From Sinomonas cellulolyticus (GTDB lineage: Bacteria; Actinomycetota; Actinomycetes; Actinomycetales; Micrococcaceae), in the NCBI RefSeq assembly GCF_014656475.1, contig NZ_BNCM01000006.1, positions 124,001 to 188,000 of the forward strand: a stretch of 64,000 nucleotides of DNA, written 5' to 3'. The notes beneath the pieces were generated by a model, which saw nothing but the letters and a program-made list of their open reading frames with translations, was not told where the DNA came from and ran no database searches. This document shows, one piece after another, positions 34,056-43,147 of the stretch. Numbering within the stretch: position 1 is the stretch's first letter; each line of letters begins with the position of its first letter. The translations under genes and the position numbers were made by a program.

Positions 34056-35174
34056 TCAGGCGGCGACGACCTCGTGCCAGTCCGAGGTGAGCGGGAGGCC
34101 GAGCGCCTCGGAGACCGAGCGGTGGGTGACCTTCCCGGCCGCGACGTTGAGGCCGGCGGCAAGTGCGGCGTCCTTGTCGAGGGCGGCCTTGACGCCCATG
34201 TCGGCGAGCATGATCCCGTAGCGCAGGGTGACGTTCGTCAGCGCGTAGGTCGACGTGTTCGGCACGGCGCCGGGCATGTTGGCCACGCAGTAGAACGTCG
34301 AGTTGTGGACCTGGAAGGTGGGGTCCTGATGGGTGGTGGGGTGGGAGTCCTCGAAGCAGCCGCCCTGGTCGATCGCGATGTCCACGAGCACGCTGCCGGG
34401 CTTCATCCGGGCCACCAGCTCGTTGGTCACCAGCTTCGGCGCCTTGGCGCCGGGGATCAGGACGGAACCGATCACGAGGTCCGCCTCCACAAGGGACTTC
34501 TCGATCTCGTACTTGTTGGACGCGACGGTCTTGAGGCGCCCGCCGTACAGGGCATCCAGCTCGGTGAGCCGGGCGATGTTGATGTCGAGGATGGTGACCT
34601 CAGCACCGAGCCCCATGGCGACGACGGCAGCGTTGGTCCCCGCCACGCCGGCGCCGAGCACGGCGACCTTCGCCGGACGCACGCCCGGGACGCCGCCGAG
34701 GAGGATGCCCTTGCCGCCGTTCGGGGCGAGGAGCGACTGCGCGCCGACCTGCACCGAGAGGCGGCCGGCCACCTCGGACATCGGGGCGAGCAGCGGGAGG
34801 CGGCGACCCTCCTGGACCGTCTCGTAGGCGATCGCAGTGACGCCGGAGTCGAGCAGGGCGCGGGTGAGCTCCGGCTCGGCGGCGAGGTGGAGGTAGGTGA
34901 AGAGGATGAGGCCCTTGCGGAAGTAGCGGTACTCGGAGGCGATCGGCTCCTTGACCTTCATGACCATGTCCGCCCGGGCCCACACGTCCGCGGCGTCGGT
35001 GACCAGTTCGGCTCCGGCCACGTGGTACTCGTCATCGGTGATGCCGGAGGCCACACCAGCTCCGCGCTCGACCAGGACCGTGTGGCCGTGTGACGCGAAC
35101 TCGTGCACGCCCGCGGCCGTCATGGCGACGCGGAACTCGTTGTTCTTGATTTCCTTGGGGACTCCGATGATCAC
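34056..35174 (-). CDS. ald: alanine dehydrogenase
   Basis: NAD-dependent L-alanine dehydrogenase (alanine to pyruvate + ammonia). The 372-residue protein opens with [18 protein letters not shown], has substrate residues in MVMKVKEP and [12 protein letters not shown], and the cofactor motif [22 protein letters not shown] start. The divergent gene encodes a PucR-type regulator; in Bacillus subtilis the PucR-type AdeR activates ald, so the same logic is probable here. A CycA-type alanine/serine/glycine permease is encoded 2 kb away. Confidence 0.95.
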   Translation of the reverse strand: MIIGVPKEIKNNEFRVAMTAAGVHEFASHGHTVLVERGAGVASGITDDEYHVAGAELVTDAADVWARADMVMKVKEPIASEYRYFRKGLILFTYLHLAAEPELTRALLDSGVTAIAYETVQEGRRLPLLAPMSEVAGRLSVQVGAQSLLAPNGGKGILLGGVPGVRPAKVAVLGAGVAGTNAAVVAMGLGAEVTILDINIARLTELDALYGGRLKTVASNKYEIEKSLVEADLVIGSVLIPGAKAPKLVTNELVARMKPGSVLVDIAIDQGGCFEDSHPTTHQDPTFQVHNSTFYCVANMPGAVPNTSTYALTNVTLRYGIMLADMGVKAALDKDAALAAGLNVAAGKVTHRSVSEALGLPLTSDWHEVVAA

Positions 35175-35296
35175 TTTCGTCTCCGTTGCTTCGGTGGCTG
35201 TTCGAGGAGCGCTCGATGGCCTGTAGGCCTGTCTCCAGCGTAGGCCCGGCTGTGAGGCGCGTTACAGGAATCAGAGGAGGCCCGACGACGTAACCC

Positions 35297-35308
35297 CCGG
35301 AATTCCGG
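35297..35308. promoter_or_regulatory. 12-base perfect palindrome in the ald-pucR gap
   Basis: CCGGAATTCCGG, near the middle of the 223-base divergent region. Confidence 0.4.
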
Positions 35309-35331
35309 CGATCTCGCTGTTTTGGATTGAA

Positions 35332-35361
35332 CACTTGTCGTAGGAGCGGGCGTCACTTGTC
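35332..35361. promoter_or_regulatory. direct repeat CACTTGTC x2 upstream of the PucR-type gene
   Basis: CACTTGTC at 35332-35339 and 35354-35361, 22 bases apart (two helical turns), 37 bases before the regulator start. The phase suits a protein binding one face of DNA. Confidence 0.45.
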
Positions 35362-35397
35362 TCCTCGTGTGCTTTGGCGCCCCGTATGCTTGGAGCC

Positions 35398-36594
35398 ATG
35401 CGGCACGGCGTCGAAGATCTGGTGGAAGCGGCGGCGGCCAAGCTCGGGCGCGGGCTGAGCGTCGAGGACCTCGACGGGGTGCTCATCGCCTACTCGTCCA
35501 ATCAGGCCCAGGCCGACCCGGTCCGGGTGAACTTCCTGCTCTCCAAGCGCCTCCCGCCCGGGGTGCAGGCGTGGCAGCTCTCGCACGGCATCGCCACCGC
35601 CGTCCGCCCCGTGACCGTCCCCGCCAATCCGGAGCTCGGCATGTACGGGCGCGTCTGCGTGCCGCTGCTCGTGCGCGGATTCCGGGTCGGGTACCTGTGG
35701 GTCCAGCAGGGAGCCGACGAGCCGACGTCAGCGGAGATCCTCGCCGCGCTGCCGAGCATCCGCCTCGAGCTGGACCTCATCGGCCAGCTCCTGCTCGAGT
35801 CCAACACCGCCGAGTCCGAGCACCGTCGCCGCCGAGAGGCGGAGTTCCTCGCCGCCGCCGGCGGGGACCGCTCCGCGCTCGCCGCCATCGCCGGCTGGCG
35901 CGAGGTGCACGGCCACGCACCCTGGCAGATGGTGGTGCTCCTGGATCCGGACGGCGTCACGCCCCAGGACCCGCAGGCCGCCGTCGTGGCGAACAGCTCC
36001 GCCGCCATGCAGGCCACCGCGGGCATCGATCCCGCACTGTTCACCGCCGGGACGGAGACGCACGCGGTCGTCCTCTTCACCGGCACCACGGCCCGGGCCG
36101 CCCACGCTGCCGTCCTCACGCACTACGAGCGCGAGCTCGCCAAGCGGTCCGGCCGCCCGGCGGGGCGCGTTCTCGTGGGGATCAGCGAGCCGTTCTCCGC
36201 GCTGCGGGCGCTCGGGGAGGCGTACACGCAGGCCAAGACCGCCGCTCAGGCCGCCGCGGTGGACCCCGAGCTCGGTGAGCTCGTGGACGTGCGCAGCGTC
36301 GGCGCCTACCAGCTCATGGGCGCCCTCGCTGCCGAGCCGACGAGCGTCTATTTCTCCCTGCTCGAGGCCGAGGACCGCAACGACGAGCTCCTGCCCGTGC
36401 TCGAGACGCTCTACGACTCCGACGGCGCCGTCCAGACCGTTGCCGACCGCCTCCACGTTCACCGCTCCACCGTCTACCACCGGCTTGCCCGGGTGCGGAA
36501 GATCATCCGTGCGGAGCCGCTCTCGGGCCGCGTGCGGCAGGAACTGCACCTCGCGCTCAAGGCCCGCCGCTGGGCGGCCCGGCCGAGGATCTAG
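35398..36594 (+). CDS. PucR/CdaR-type transcriptional regulator, likely alanine-responsive activator of ald
   Basis: A 398-residue regulator with a sensory N-terminal region (GRGLSVEDLDGVLIAYSSNQA), a GGDEF-like/CdaR middle region and the C-terminal PucR HTH (VLETLYDSDGAVQTVADRLHVHRSTVYHRLARVRKII in part). It is divergent from ald; AdeR of B. subtilis, same family, controls ald. ATG at TGGAGCCATG is preferred to an in-frame ATG 24 bases earlier. Its stop overlaps the convergent HTH gene by 4 bases. Confidence 0.88.
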   Translation: MRHGVEDLVEAAAAKLGRGLSVEDLDGVLIAYSSNQAQADPVRVNFLLSKRLPPGVQAWQLSHGIATAVRPVTVPANPELGMYGRVCVPLLVRGFRVGYLWVQQGADEPTSAEILAALPSIRLELDLIGQLLLESNTAESEHRRRREAEFLAAAGGDRSALAAIAGWREVHGHAPWQMVVLLDPDGVTPQDPQAAVVANSSAAMQATAGIDPALFTAGTETHAVVLFTGTTARAAHAAVLTHYERELAKRSGRPAGRVLVGISEPFSALRALGEAYTQAKTAAQAAAVDPELGELVDVRSVGAYQLMGALAAEPTSVYFSLLEAEDRNDELLPVLETLYDSDGAVQTVADRLHVHRSTVYHRLARVRKIIRAEPLSGRVRQELHLALKARRWAARPRI

Positions 36595-36989
36595 CCCTCT
36601 GTCTGCCCTTCAGCGCTGCGCTGCCGGGACGTCCCCTGGGCGGCCACCCACGCGAGCACGTCCTCGCGCTTGATCCGCCGGTGCGTCCCACGGTACTCAA
36701 CCGGCCACGTGCCGTTCGTCGTCAGCTTGCGGACGTAGGAGTGGCTGATCCCCGCCAGCTCGGCCGCCTGCGCGACCGTCAGCACATCCTCGGCACTGCT
36801 CACCGTCACGGCCTCGCCGCGGGCGAGCCGCGCGAGCAGGTCCCGCACCGCCGCGTCGGCCGGCCCCGCCAGCCGGTGCGCCGTCCCGTCCACGAACAGC
36901 GAGACGTCCAGTGCGGAAAGTGCCTCGGCGAGGCGCGCGGCGTCCTCCGGCTCGAGTGCCGGCGTGGTGTGCGGGGCGTAGCGGCTCAT
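36591..36989 (-). CDS. excisionase-like HTH protein, possible orphan antitoxin
   Basis: A 132-residue protein. The C-terminal half is a MerR/excisionase-type HTH (VLTVAQAAELAGISHSYVRKL, then RIKREDVLAW); the N-terminal half (LAEALSALDVSLFVDG, then AAVRDLLARLARGEAVTV) is the extension seen in antitoxins that partner PIN-domain toxins. No PIN gene is on either side: the next downstream DNA is the convergent PucR-type gene. It may be a solitary regulator or an antitoxin that lost its toxin. Confidence 0.75.
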   Translation of the reverse strand: MSRYAPHTTPALEPEDAARLAEALSALDVSLFVDGTAHRLAGPADAAVRDLLARLARGEAVTVSSAEDVLTVAQAAELAGISHSYVRKLTTNGTWPVEYRGTHRRIKREDVLAWVAAQGTSRQRSAEGQTEG

Positions 36990-37002
36990 GCGCCCAGCTT
37001 AA

Positions 37003-37052
37003 GCACGACGGCGGGTGCCCGGCTCGTGTGAGCCGAACACCCGCCGTCGTGC
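37003..37052. terminator. two-part hairpin downstream of cycA
   Basis: Outer arms GCACGACGGCGGGTG (37003-37017) and CACCCGCCGTCGTGC (37038-37052) pair perfectly; an inner GGCTC-gtgt-GAGCC stem sits between. It follows the cycA stop by 26 bases and precedes the HTH gene start by 14. Confidence 0.7.
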
Positions 37053-37078
37053 GTGGCCCAGGAGGCCAGAGGCTGGGA

Positions 37079-38545
37079 TCAGGCGTTGACCTTGGCCTCT
37101 TCCGCGAGAGTCTCGCGGTGGTTGACGATGCGCGCCTGGTGCACCGGGGACTTCTTGACGACCTGCCAGGCGGCGAACAGGATCAGGAACCAGACCGGCG
37201 TCACGAGGAGTGCCATGAGCGTGTCAGGCTGCGTGGTCAGGGCCCAGACGAGGAACGCGAAGAACGCGAACACGACCCACACCATCGCCCGGCCGCCGGG
37301 CATCTTGTACTTCGAGGCCGCATGCAGCTCGGGGCGGCGCTTGAGGAACACGAGGTAGCTGGCGAGGATGATCGACCAGACGAACATGAAGCAGACCGCG
37401 GAGACCGTGGTGACCATGTCGAACGCGTCACCGATGCTCTTGCCCGAGTAGAGAAGGACGACACCCGAGAGCAGCAGCACGCAGGAGAGGAACAGCGCGT
37501 TCTGCGGCACCTTGCGGGAGGACAGCTTGCCGAACGCCGCCGGGGCGTCGCCCTCCATGGCGAGGCCGAACACCATGCGTGAGGTCGAGTAGATGCCGGA
37601 GTTGGCGCTCGACATCGCGGAGGTGAGGACCACGAGGTTGACGATCGTCGCGGCCGCGCCGAGCCCGGCGAGGGAGAACATGCCGATGAACGGCGAGTGC
37701 CCTGCCTTGAACTCCATCCACGGCGTGACGGACATGAGGATCACGAGGGCGCCCACGTAGAACAGGCCGACGCGGACGGGGATCGCATTGATGGCGCGGG
37801 GGAGGTTGTGCTCCGGATTCTTCGTCTCGGCGGCGGCGGTGCCCACGAGCTCGATGCCCACGAATGCGAAGACCGCGATCTGGAAGCCGGCCACGAAGCC
37901 CATGAACTCCTTCGGGAAGAACCCGCCGTGCTGCCAGAGGTTCGCGAAGGACGCGGTGCCGGCGCTGGAGGTGAAGCCGCCGAAGATCATCCACAGGCCG
38001 GTGACGATGAGCGCCAGGATCGCGACGATCTTGATGAGGGCGAACCAGAACTCGACCTCGCCGAACGCCTTGACGGTGGGCAGGTTGAGGGCGAGGAGGA
38101 TCAGGATGGTCGCCACGCCGGGGATCCACAGCGGGATGCCGGGCCACAGCTCGTTGGCGTAGCCGGCGATCGCGACGACGTCCGCCACTCCGGTGACGAC
38201 CCAGCAGAACCAGTACGTCCAGCCGGTGAAGAAGCCGGCCCAGGGACCGAGCAGGTCGCCGGCGAAGTCCGAGAAGGACTTGTAGTTGAGGTTGCTCAGC
38301 AGGAGCTCGCCCATGGCGCGCATCACGAAGAAGAGCATGAAGCCGATGAGCATGTAGACGAAGATCACGGACGGGCCGGCCACCGAGATGGTCTTGCCGG
38401 AGCCCATGAAGAGGCCGGTGCCGATGGCTCCGCCGATCGCCAGCAGCTGGATGTGGCGGTTGGACAGGCCGCGGGAGAGGTGCGGTTCCTCGTGGTGGCT
38501 CGACGGTGAGCCCGACGGGACCCGGGAGGGGTTTGGCGTTGTCAT
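37079..38545 (-). CDS. cycA: D-serine/D-alanine/glycine:H+ symporter
   Basis: A 488-residue APC-superfamily permease closely like E. coli CycA, with the near-identical stretches NRHIQLLAIGGAIGTGLFM, FVMRAMGELLLSNLNYKSF, GWTYWFCWVVTGVADVV and QIAVFAFVGIELVGT. It carries small neutral amino acids (Ala, Ser, Gly, including D-forms) into the cell. The N-terminal 25 residues are hydrophilic (SRVPSGSPSSHHEEPHLSRG). Close to ald, it would supply alanine for that enzyme, though a separate terminator and two genes lie between. Confidence 0.92.
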   Translation of the reverse strand: MTTPNPSRVPSGSPSSHHEEPHLSRGLSNRHIQLLAIGGAIGTGLFMGSGKTISVAGPSVIFVYMLIGFMLFFVMRAMGELLLSNLNYKSFSDFAGDLLGPWAGFFTGWTYWFCWVVTGVADVVAIAGYANELWPGIPLWIPGVATILILLALNLPTVKAFGEVEFWFALIKIVAILALIVTGLWMIFGGFTSSAGTASFANLWQHGGFFPKEFMGFVAGFQIAVFAFVGIELVGTAAAETKNPEHNLPRAINAIPVRVGLFYVGALVILMSVTPWMEFKAGHSPFIGMFSLAGLGAAATIVNLVVLTSAMSSANSGIYSTSRMVFGLAMEGDAPAAFGKLSSRKVPQNALFLSCVLLLSGVVLLYSGKSIGDAFDMVTTVSAVCFMFVWSIILASYLVFLKRRPELHAASKYKMPGGRAMVWVVFAFFAFLVWALTTQPDTLMALLVTPVWFLILFAAWQVVKKSPVHQARIVNHRETLAEEAKVNA

Positions 38546-38664
38546 TATGCGCAGACCTTCGCAGTAAACCGGAAAATGTGACCCCTCTTACAGGGCTTTC
38601 CTAGCCTACCGCGCTGTAGATGTGGTCTTGACCATACAGAGTGTCTTGATGATCACAGCTTCCC

Positions 38665-38680
38665 TGCGACAGATGTCGCA
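38665..38680. promoter_or_regulatory. 16-base palindrome in the cycA upstream region
   Basis: TGCGACAGATGTCGCA: perfect 7-base arms around GA; a further half-site TGTCGCA is at 38742-38748. It lies between cycA (start 120 bases away) and the 72-residue gene (start 107 bases away), so it could serve either. Confidence 0.6.
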
Positions 38681-38786
38681 TGCCAAGATGTGCAGGAGTT
38701 CTTGCAGTTGTTGGACGAGCTCGTCCCGACCTACCCTCGACTGTCGCATTTTTATGGCGCGACGCGTGTCAGTACAAGGAGATTCC

Positions 38787-39005
38787 ATGTCCCATCATGC
38801 GCACTCGCACGAGAGCCTGACGGTGATTGTCCGCTCTGCCCACGAGCTCGACTCGGCGCTCGGAAGCGCGATCGGCTCCCTCCAGGAGCGTGCAGCGGCT
38901 GCCCCGTGCTGCGGCATCCTCGTCACCCGTGAAGCCGCCGGGAAGTACACCGTGGTCCGCGACCAGAGCGTGCCCTACGGCCTCACGCAGCAGCGCTGCG
39001 CCTGA
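38787..39005 (+). CDS. hypothetical protein, 72 residues
   Basis: ATG with a strong AAGGAGA site. The His-rich start (MSHHAHSHESLTVIV) precedes an alpha/beta-like body (AHELDSALGSAIGSLQERA, CCGILVTREAAGKYTVVRDQ) and the C-terminus QQRCA. Two adjacent Cys plus one near the end and five early residues with three His could bind metal, but there is no recognised family. It is divergent from cycA. Confidence 0.75.
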   Translation: MSHHAHSHESLTVIVRSAHELDSALGSAIGSLQERAAAAPCCGILVTREAAGKYTVVRDQSVPYGLTQQRCA

Positions 39006-39025
39006 TCGAGCAGTTCCCGCTGGTC

Positions 39026-39057
39026 CCCCGGCCGTTCTCGCCGTAGGGCGGCCGGGG
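39026..39057. terminator. hairpin between convergent genes
   Basis: CCCCGGCCG (39026-39034) pairs with CGGCCGGGG (39049-39057) in the gap between the 72-residue gene and the sugar porter. Confidence 0.6.
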
Positions 39058-39063
39058 CCGGCC

Positions 39064-40539
39064 CTAGCTTCCGCGCTTCTTTGGGGGGCGCACGAACAGG
39101 GTCTCGGCCTGCTCGAGCGACATGCCGTTGGTCTCCGGCACCTTCGCGAGGACGAACACGAAGGAGAGCACGGCGAACAGCGTGTACATGCCGTAGGTGA
39201 GCGGCAGCGACCACGCCGCCATCGGCGGGAATGAGACCGTGATGAGGAAGTTCGCGACCCACTGCGCCGCTGCTGCGATGCCGAGGCCCCTCGCCCGGAT
39301 CGCGGGCGGGAAGATCTCGCCGAGCAGGACCCACACGACCGGTCCCCACGACGCGCCGAAGCAGACCACGAACAGGTTGGCTGCGACGAGGGCCACCGGA
39401 CCCCACGGCCCGCTCAGGCTCGGCTCCCCGTTGGTGACCGTGGCCGTCGAGAAGGCGAGCGCCATAGTACCCAGCGCGACCGCCATCCCGGCCGAGCCCA
39501 CGAGGAGGATCGGCTTGCGGCCGACGCGGTCCACGAGCGCGATCGCGACGAGCGTGACGAGGATGTTCGTCACCGAGGTCAGCACGGAGATCAGGAGTGA
39601 GGAGCCCTCGCCGAAGCCCACGGACTTCCACAGCGACGTCGAGTAGTAGAAGATCACGTTGATCCCCACGAACTGCTGGAACACGGAGAGGGCGATCCCG
39701 ACCCACAGGACCGGCTTGAGGCCCAGTGCACTGCCGCGCAGGGCGCCCTTGCGCTCAGAGAGCCTGTCCTGCTCGATTGCCTCCCGGATGTCCCTGATGG
39801 CCCGGTCCGTGTCCTCGTCCGGCGCCGTGTCGTCGAAGATCCGGCGCGCTGCATCCTCCTTGCCCTTGAGGATGAGGAACCTCGGCGACTCAGGGAGCAC
39901 GAAGGCGATCCAGCCGTAGACGATGGCGGGCACCGCCCCCATGATGAACATCCACCGCCAGGCCCCCAGCCCGAGCCAGAAGGCGTGGTCTGCGCCGCCC
40001 GCACTCGTGCCGAGGAGGGCATCGCTGAGCAGGGCCGCAAAGATGCCGACCGTGATCGCGAGCTGCTGGAGCGACGCGAGGCGCCCGCGCATGTGGCGCG
40101 GCGAGATCTCGGCGATGTAGGCCGGCGCGATCACCGATGCAAGCCCGATCCCGAGGCCGCCCACGAGGCGCCAGAGGACGAGGTCCCAGACGCCGACCGC
40201 GAGCCCCGAGCCGATCGCGCTCACGAGGAAGAGGAGGGCGCCCAGCTTCATGGCGGGGATGCGGCCGTAGCGGTCTGCGATTGACCCGGCGAGCCACGCG
40301 CCGACCGCGCATCCGATGAGCGCGATCGCCACCGCGAAGCCGGTCACCGCCTGGGAGAGGGCGAAAGCCGAGCGGATGGAATCGACCGCGCCGTTGACCA
40401 CGGAGGAGTCGAACCCGAAGAGGAAGCCGCCCACGGCGCCGGCGGTCGCGAGGCCCACGACCTTGGCATGCGAGACGCGCTTGCCGTCGCCTGCCGCGCG
40501 GCCGTCCTGGCCGCCCGGCCTTCGCATCTTCTCACTCAT
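39064..40539 (-). CDS. MFS sugar porter
   Basis: A 491-residue 12-helix sugar:H+ symporter with all family signatures: GGFLFGFDSSVVNGA in helix 1, DRYGRIPAMK, FVLPESPRFLILKGKE before the central loop, VDRVGRKPILLVGS, and VPETNGMSLEQAE at the C-terminus. The ATG overlaps the malQ stop by 8 bases, so it is translationally coupled to the glucanotransferase, which suggests transport of glucose or a maltodextrin product. Confidence 0.9.
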   Translation of the reverse strand: MSEKMRRPGGQDGRAAGDGKRVSHAKVVGLATAGAVGGFLFGFDSSVVNGAVDSIRSAFALSQAVTGFAVAIALIGCAVGAWLAGSIADRYGRIPAMKLGALLFLVSAIGSGLAVGVWDLVLWRLVGGLGIGLASVIAPAYIAEISPRHMRGRLASLQQLAITVGIFAALLSDALLGTSAGGADHAFWLGLGAWRWMFIMGAVPAIVYGWIAFVLPESPRFLILKGKEDAARRIFDDTAPDEDTDRAIRDIREAIEQDRLSERKGALRGSALGLKPVLWVGIALSVFQQFVGINVIFYYSTSLWKSVGFGEGSSLLISVLTSVTNILVTLVAIALVDRVGRKPILLVGSAGMAVALGTMALAFSTATVTNGEPSLSGPWGPVALVAANLFVVCFGASWGPVVWVLLGEIFPPAIRARGLGIAAAAQWVANFLITVSFPPMAAWSLPLTYGMYTLFAVLSFVFVLAKVPETNGMSLEQAETLFVRPPKKRGS

Positions 40540-42619
40540 CCGTCGACCCTCCCTGGCGTCCGGCCGCCCGCTGCGCCAGCGACTCGCGGACAGCCGCGAG
40601 GAGCGAGGCGAAGCGCTCGTGGTCGGGAAGCTCCTCGATGAGCACGGCCGCACCCTCCGCGTCCGTGAGCGGGATCCGCCAGTTGGGATGCTCGCGATAG
40701 GTCCCCGGCTGGTTCTGGGTGCGGCGTTCGCCCACCGCGTCCACGAGGGCGACGCCGAGGAGGCAGGACGGCGTGAAGGTGATCAGGCGGTAGAGGGCCT
40801 CGATGACGCGCTGTTCGTCGGCGAGGTCTGCGCCCTCCGGGAGAAGGCCGCGTTCCCGCAGGAGCCCGACCACGCCGTCGATCTCGGCGCGGGCTGCCTC
40901 GAGCTCTTCGGAGACAGGCCTTTCGAGCAGGCCCAGCGACTCCCTGAGCCGCACGTGTTCTCCGGCGAGGTAGCCGGCCGTCGGCGGGAGGTCGTGGGTG
41001 TTCACGCTCGTGAGGCACGCGCGCCGGTACGCCTCCGGCGCGAGGGGGCGGTCGCCGTCGTACTCGAACCAGAGGATCGAGGTGCCCAGGATTCCCCGCT
41101 CGGCCAGGTAGTCGCGCACCCACGGTTCGAAGACGCCCAGGTCCTCGCCGATCACGACGGCGCCGGCCCGCTGCGCCTCGAGCGCGAGGATCCCGACGAG
41201 GGCCTCATGGTCATAGTGCACGTAGGTGCCCTCGCCCGGGGCGTGCCCCTCGGGAATCCACCAGAGCCGGAAGAGGCCGAGGATGTGGTCCACCCGGATC
41301 CCGCCCGCATGGCGCAGGATCGTGCGGAGCATGTCCCTGTAGGCCGCGTAGCCGGACTCCGCGAGCCTCTGGGGGTGCCAGGGCGGCTGGCTCCAGTTCT
41401 GGCCCTGCTGGTTGAACATGTCCGGCGGGGCGCCCACGGTCACGCCCGCCGCCAGCACGTCGGAGAGGGCCCACCCGTCCGCACCGTCGGGGCGCACCCC
41501 CACGGCGAGGTCATGGATGAGGCCGATCTGCATCCCGGCGCCGAGGGCCGTGCGGTGGGCCGAGGCGAGCTGCTCGTCGCACACCCACTGGAGCCATCGG
41601 TAGAAGTCCGCGCCATCCTCCCGTCCGGCCGCCAGCACGCACCACCGTGCGAAGTCCTCAAGGCCCCGCCCCGCCTCCGCCCGGAACCGGGCGTAGGCGT
41701 GCTCGCGGGCAGGGCTGCGCGGCACCCGCCACACGAGGTCGAGGGCCTCGAGCTTCGCCGCGTAGGCGGCGTCGCGGTCGAGGAGCTCCGAGGAGGAGTT
41801 GGCGGGCTGGAGGGCCCGGCCGAGTTCCTCCACCCGTGAACGCTCCGCGGGCGGCAGGTACGCGAACTCGGCGATGTCCTCGACGCGCAGGTACAGGGGG
41901 TTGACGAAGCGGCGCGTGGTCGGGAGGTAGGGGGAATCCTCGAGGGGAGGCTTCGGTTCCGCCGCGTGCAGCGGGTTGACGAGGACGAAGTCTGCCCCTT
42001 GCTCCGCTCCCACGGCGGCGAGGTCCGCGAGGTCGCCCAGGTCGCCGACCCCCCAGGACCTCTGCGAGCGCACCGAGTAGAGCTGGGCCATGAGCCCCCA
42101 CCGCTGGCTGTCCTCGAGGCGCCCCGTAGTGCTGAGTGCCTGCGGGGTGACCACGAGCGGTGCCTCTGCCGCAAGCCCGTCGCCCCGGGCGTGCAGCGTA
42201 TGCCAGCCCAGAGGGAGGTCCTGCGGGAGGAGGAAGGCCGCGCGGCCGGTGAGCACGCCGTCGACCGTCCGGGCCTCATCGTGGTTCTCCACCTGCCGCG
42301 CCGGGTGCTCCCTCCCGTCCTCGGCGACGACCCACACGCTGACCCTGCTGCCGTGCGGCACGTGGGCGAGCACCTGCGCGTCGGCGCCCTCCCGCACCAC
42401 GGTGACCGCCGGGAGGAGCCGGCGCCAGGGCGCGAGCTCGCTGTCCTGAAGGGCCTGCCGCATCGCCTCGGGGGTGTCGGTGGGCACCCCCAGCGCGCCC
42501 AGCACGGACCGCAGCGTGCCGGCCCCCACCTCCTGACGTGACCCGCCCCAGCCCCAGAACCAGGTCGCCACACCGTGCCGCCTTGCCAGCTCGCGCAGGA
42601 GCTCCTCTGCATCCGCCAT
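40532..42619 (-). CDS. malQ: 4-alpha-glucanotransferase
   Basis: GH77 amylomaltase that transfers alpha-1,4-glucan segments in maltodextrin or glycogen metabolism. The 695-residue protein has an N-terminal domain (about 1-180) typical of the long bacterial MalQ, then the catalytic barrel with RVDHILGLFRLWWIPEG, VIGEDLGVFEPWVRDYLAE, TSILWFEYDGD and SVNTHDLPPTAGYL. ATG preceded by GTGGAG is chosen; an in-frame GTG three codons upstream is possible. Downstream sugar porter overlaps its stop. Confidence 0.92.
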   Translation of the reverse strand: MADAEELLRELARRHGVATWFWGWGGSRQEVGAGTLRSVLGALGVPTDTPEAMRQALQDSELAPWRRLLPAVTVVREGADAQVLAHVPHGSRVSVWVVAEDGREHPARQVENHDEARTVDGVLTGRAAFLLPQDLPLGWHTLHARGDGLAAEAPLVVTPQALSTTGRLEDSQRWGLMAQLYSVRSQRSWGVGDLGDLADLAAVGAEQGADFVLVNPLHAAEPKPPLEDSPYLPTTRRFVNPLYLRVEDIAEFAYLPPAERSRVEELGRALQPANSSSELLDRDAAYAAKLEALDLVWRVPRSPAREHAYARFRAEAGRGLEDFARWCVLAAGREDGADFYRWLQWVCDEQLASAHRTALGAGMQIGLIHDLAVGVRPDGADGWALSDVLAAGVTVGAPPDMFNQQGQNWSQPPWHPQRLAESGYAAYRDMLRTILRHAGGIRVDHILGLFRLWWIPEGHAPGEGTYVHYDHEALVGILALEAQRAGAVVIGEDLGVFEPWVRDYLAERGILGTSILWFEYDGDRPLAPEAYRRACLTSVNTHDLPPTAGYLAGEHVRLRESLGLLERPVSEELEAARAEIDGVVGLLRERGLLPEGADLADEQRVIEALYRLITFTPSCLLGVALVDAVGERRTQNQPGTYREHPNWRIPLTDAEGAAVLIEELPDHERFASLLAAVRESLAQRAAGRQGGSTDE

Positions 42620-42680
42620 GAGCTCCACCCTATGCGCCGCCCCCCGCGCGGCGCGCCGAGGCTCGCGGGCCGGCCGGACC

Positions 42681-43145
42681 TCAGGCCACGGTGAAGAGAT
42701 GCACGACGACGCTGTCCGGGTACCGCTCGCCCGTCCCCACGAACAGGGTCCGGTTGACCCAGTCCCACTGCGGGTCGGAGGCCCTCAGCCGGGGCGCGCA
42801 GCGGAAGTAGATCTCGGCAGGGTCCACCGGCTCCCCGCGCGCGATCCGGCCGAGGGCCTCGGCGGACCCGGCCCGGATGGCGGCGTTGTCCACCGAGACG
42901 ATGGCCCCGTCCTCGGTCTCGACCGCATAGCGCGCGTCGAGCTGGGAGAGCTCGGGCGTGTGCAGGATCTGGAAGTCGGCGCCGCCCGGCAGCACCCGCC
43001 CGTTGAGGCGCGGACCCGAGACAGTCCCACCGGTGATCGGGACGATCCTCCGGTGGCCCTCGGGCGTGGGCCCCACGTCGATCGGATCGGCGATGAGGAC
43101 GGACAGGGTTCCGGCGTACTCGAGGGCGGGCGGCGTCTGCTCCAT
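42681..43145 (-). CDS. DUF3237 family protein
   Basis: A 154-residue protein with the DUF3237 pattern: VPITGGTVSGPRLNGRVLPGGAD, then LDARYAVETEDGAIVSV and a later RFRCAP-type YFRCAPRL with WDWVNRTLFVG. The fold is a small beta barrel of unknown activity, frequently found in catabolic clusters. It begins 2 bases after the CocE-type hydrolase stop, so the two are surely co-translated. malQ starts 61 bases downstream. Confidence 0.85.
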   Translation of the reverse strand: MEQTPPALEYAGTLSVLIADPIDVGPTPEGHRRIVPITGGTVSGPRLNGRVLPGGADFQILHTPELSQLDARYAVETEDGAIVSVDNAAIRAGSAEALGRIARGEPVDPAEIYFRCAPRLRASDPQWDWVNRTLFVGTGERYPDSVVVHLFTVA

Positions 43146-43147
43146 GG

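Noticed and set aside
38606..38788. A 60-codon leftward frame upstream of cycA
   Set aside because: No ribosome site, overlaps the palindrome and promoter region, and has no recognisable sequence.
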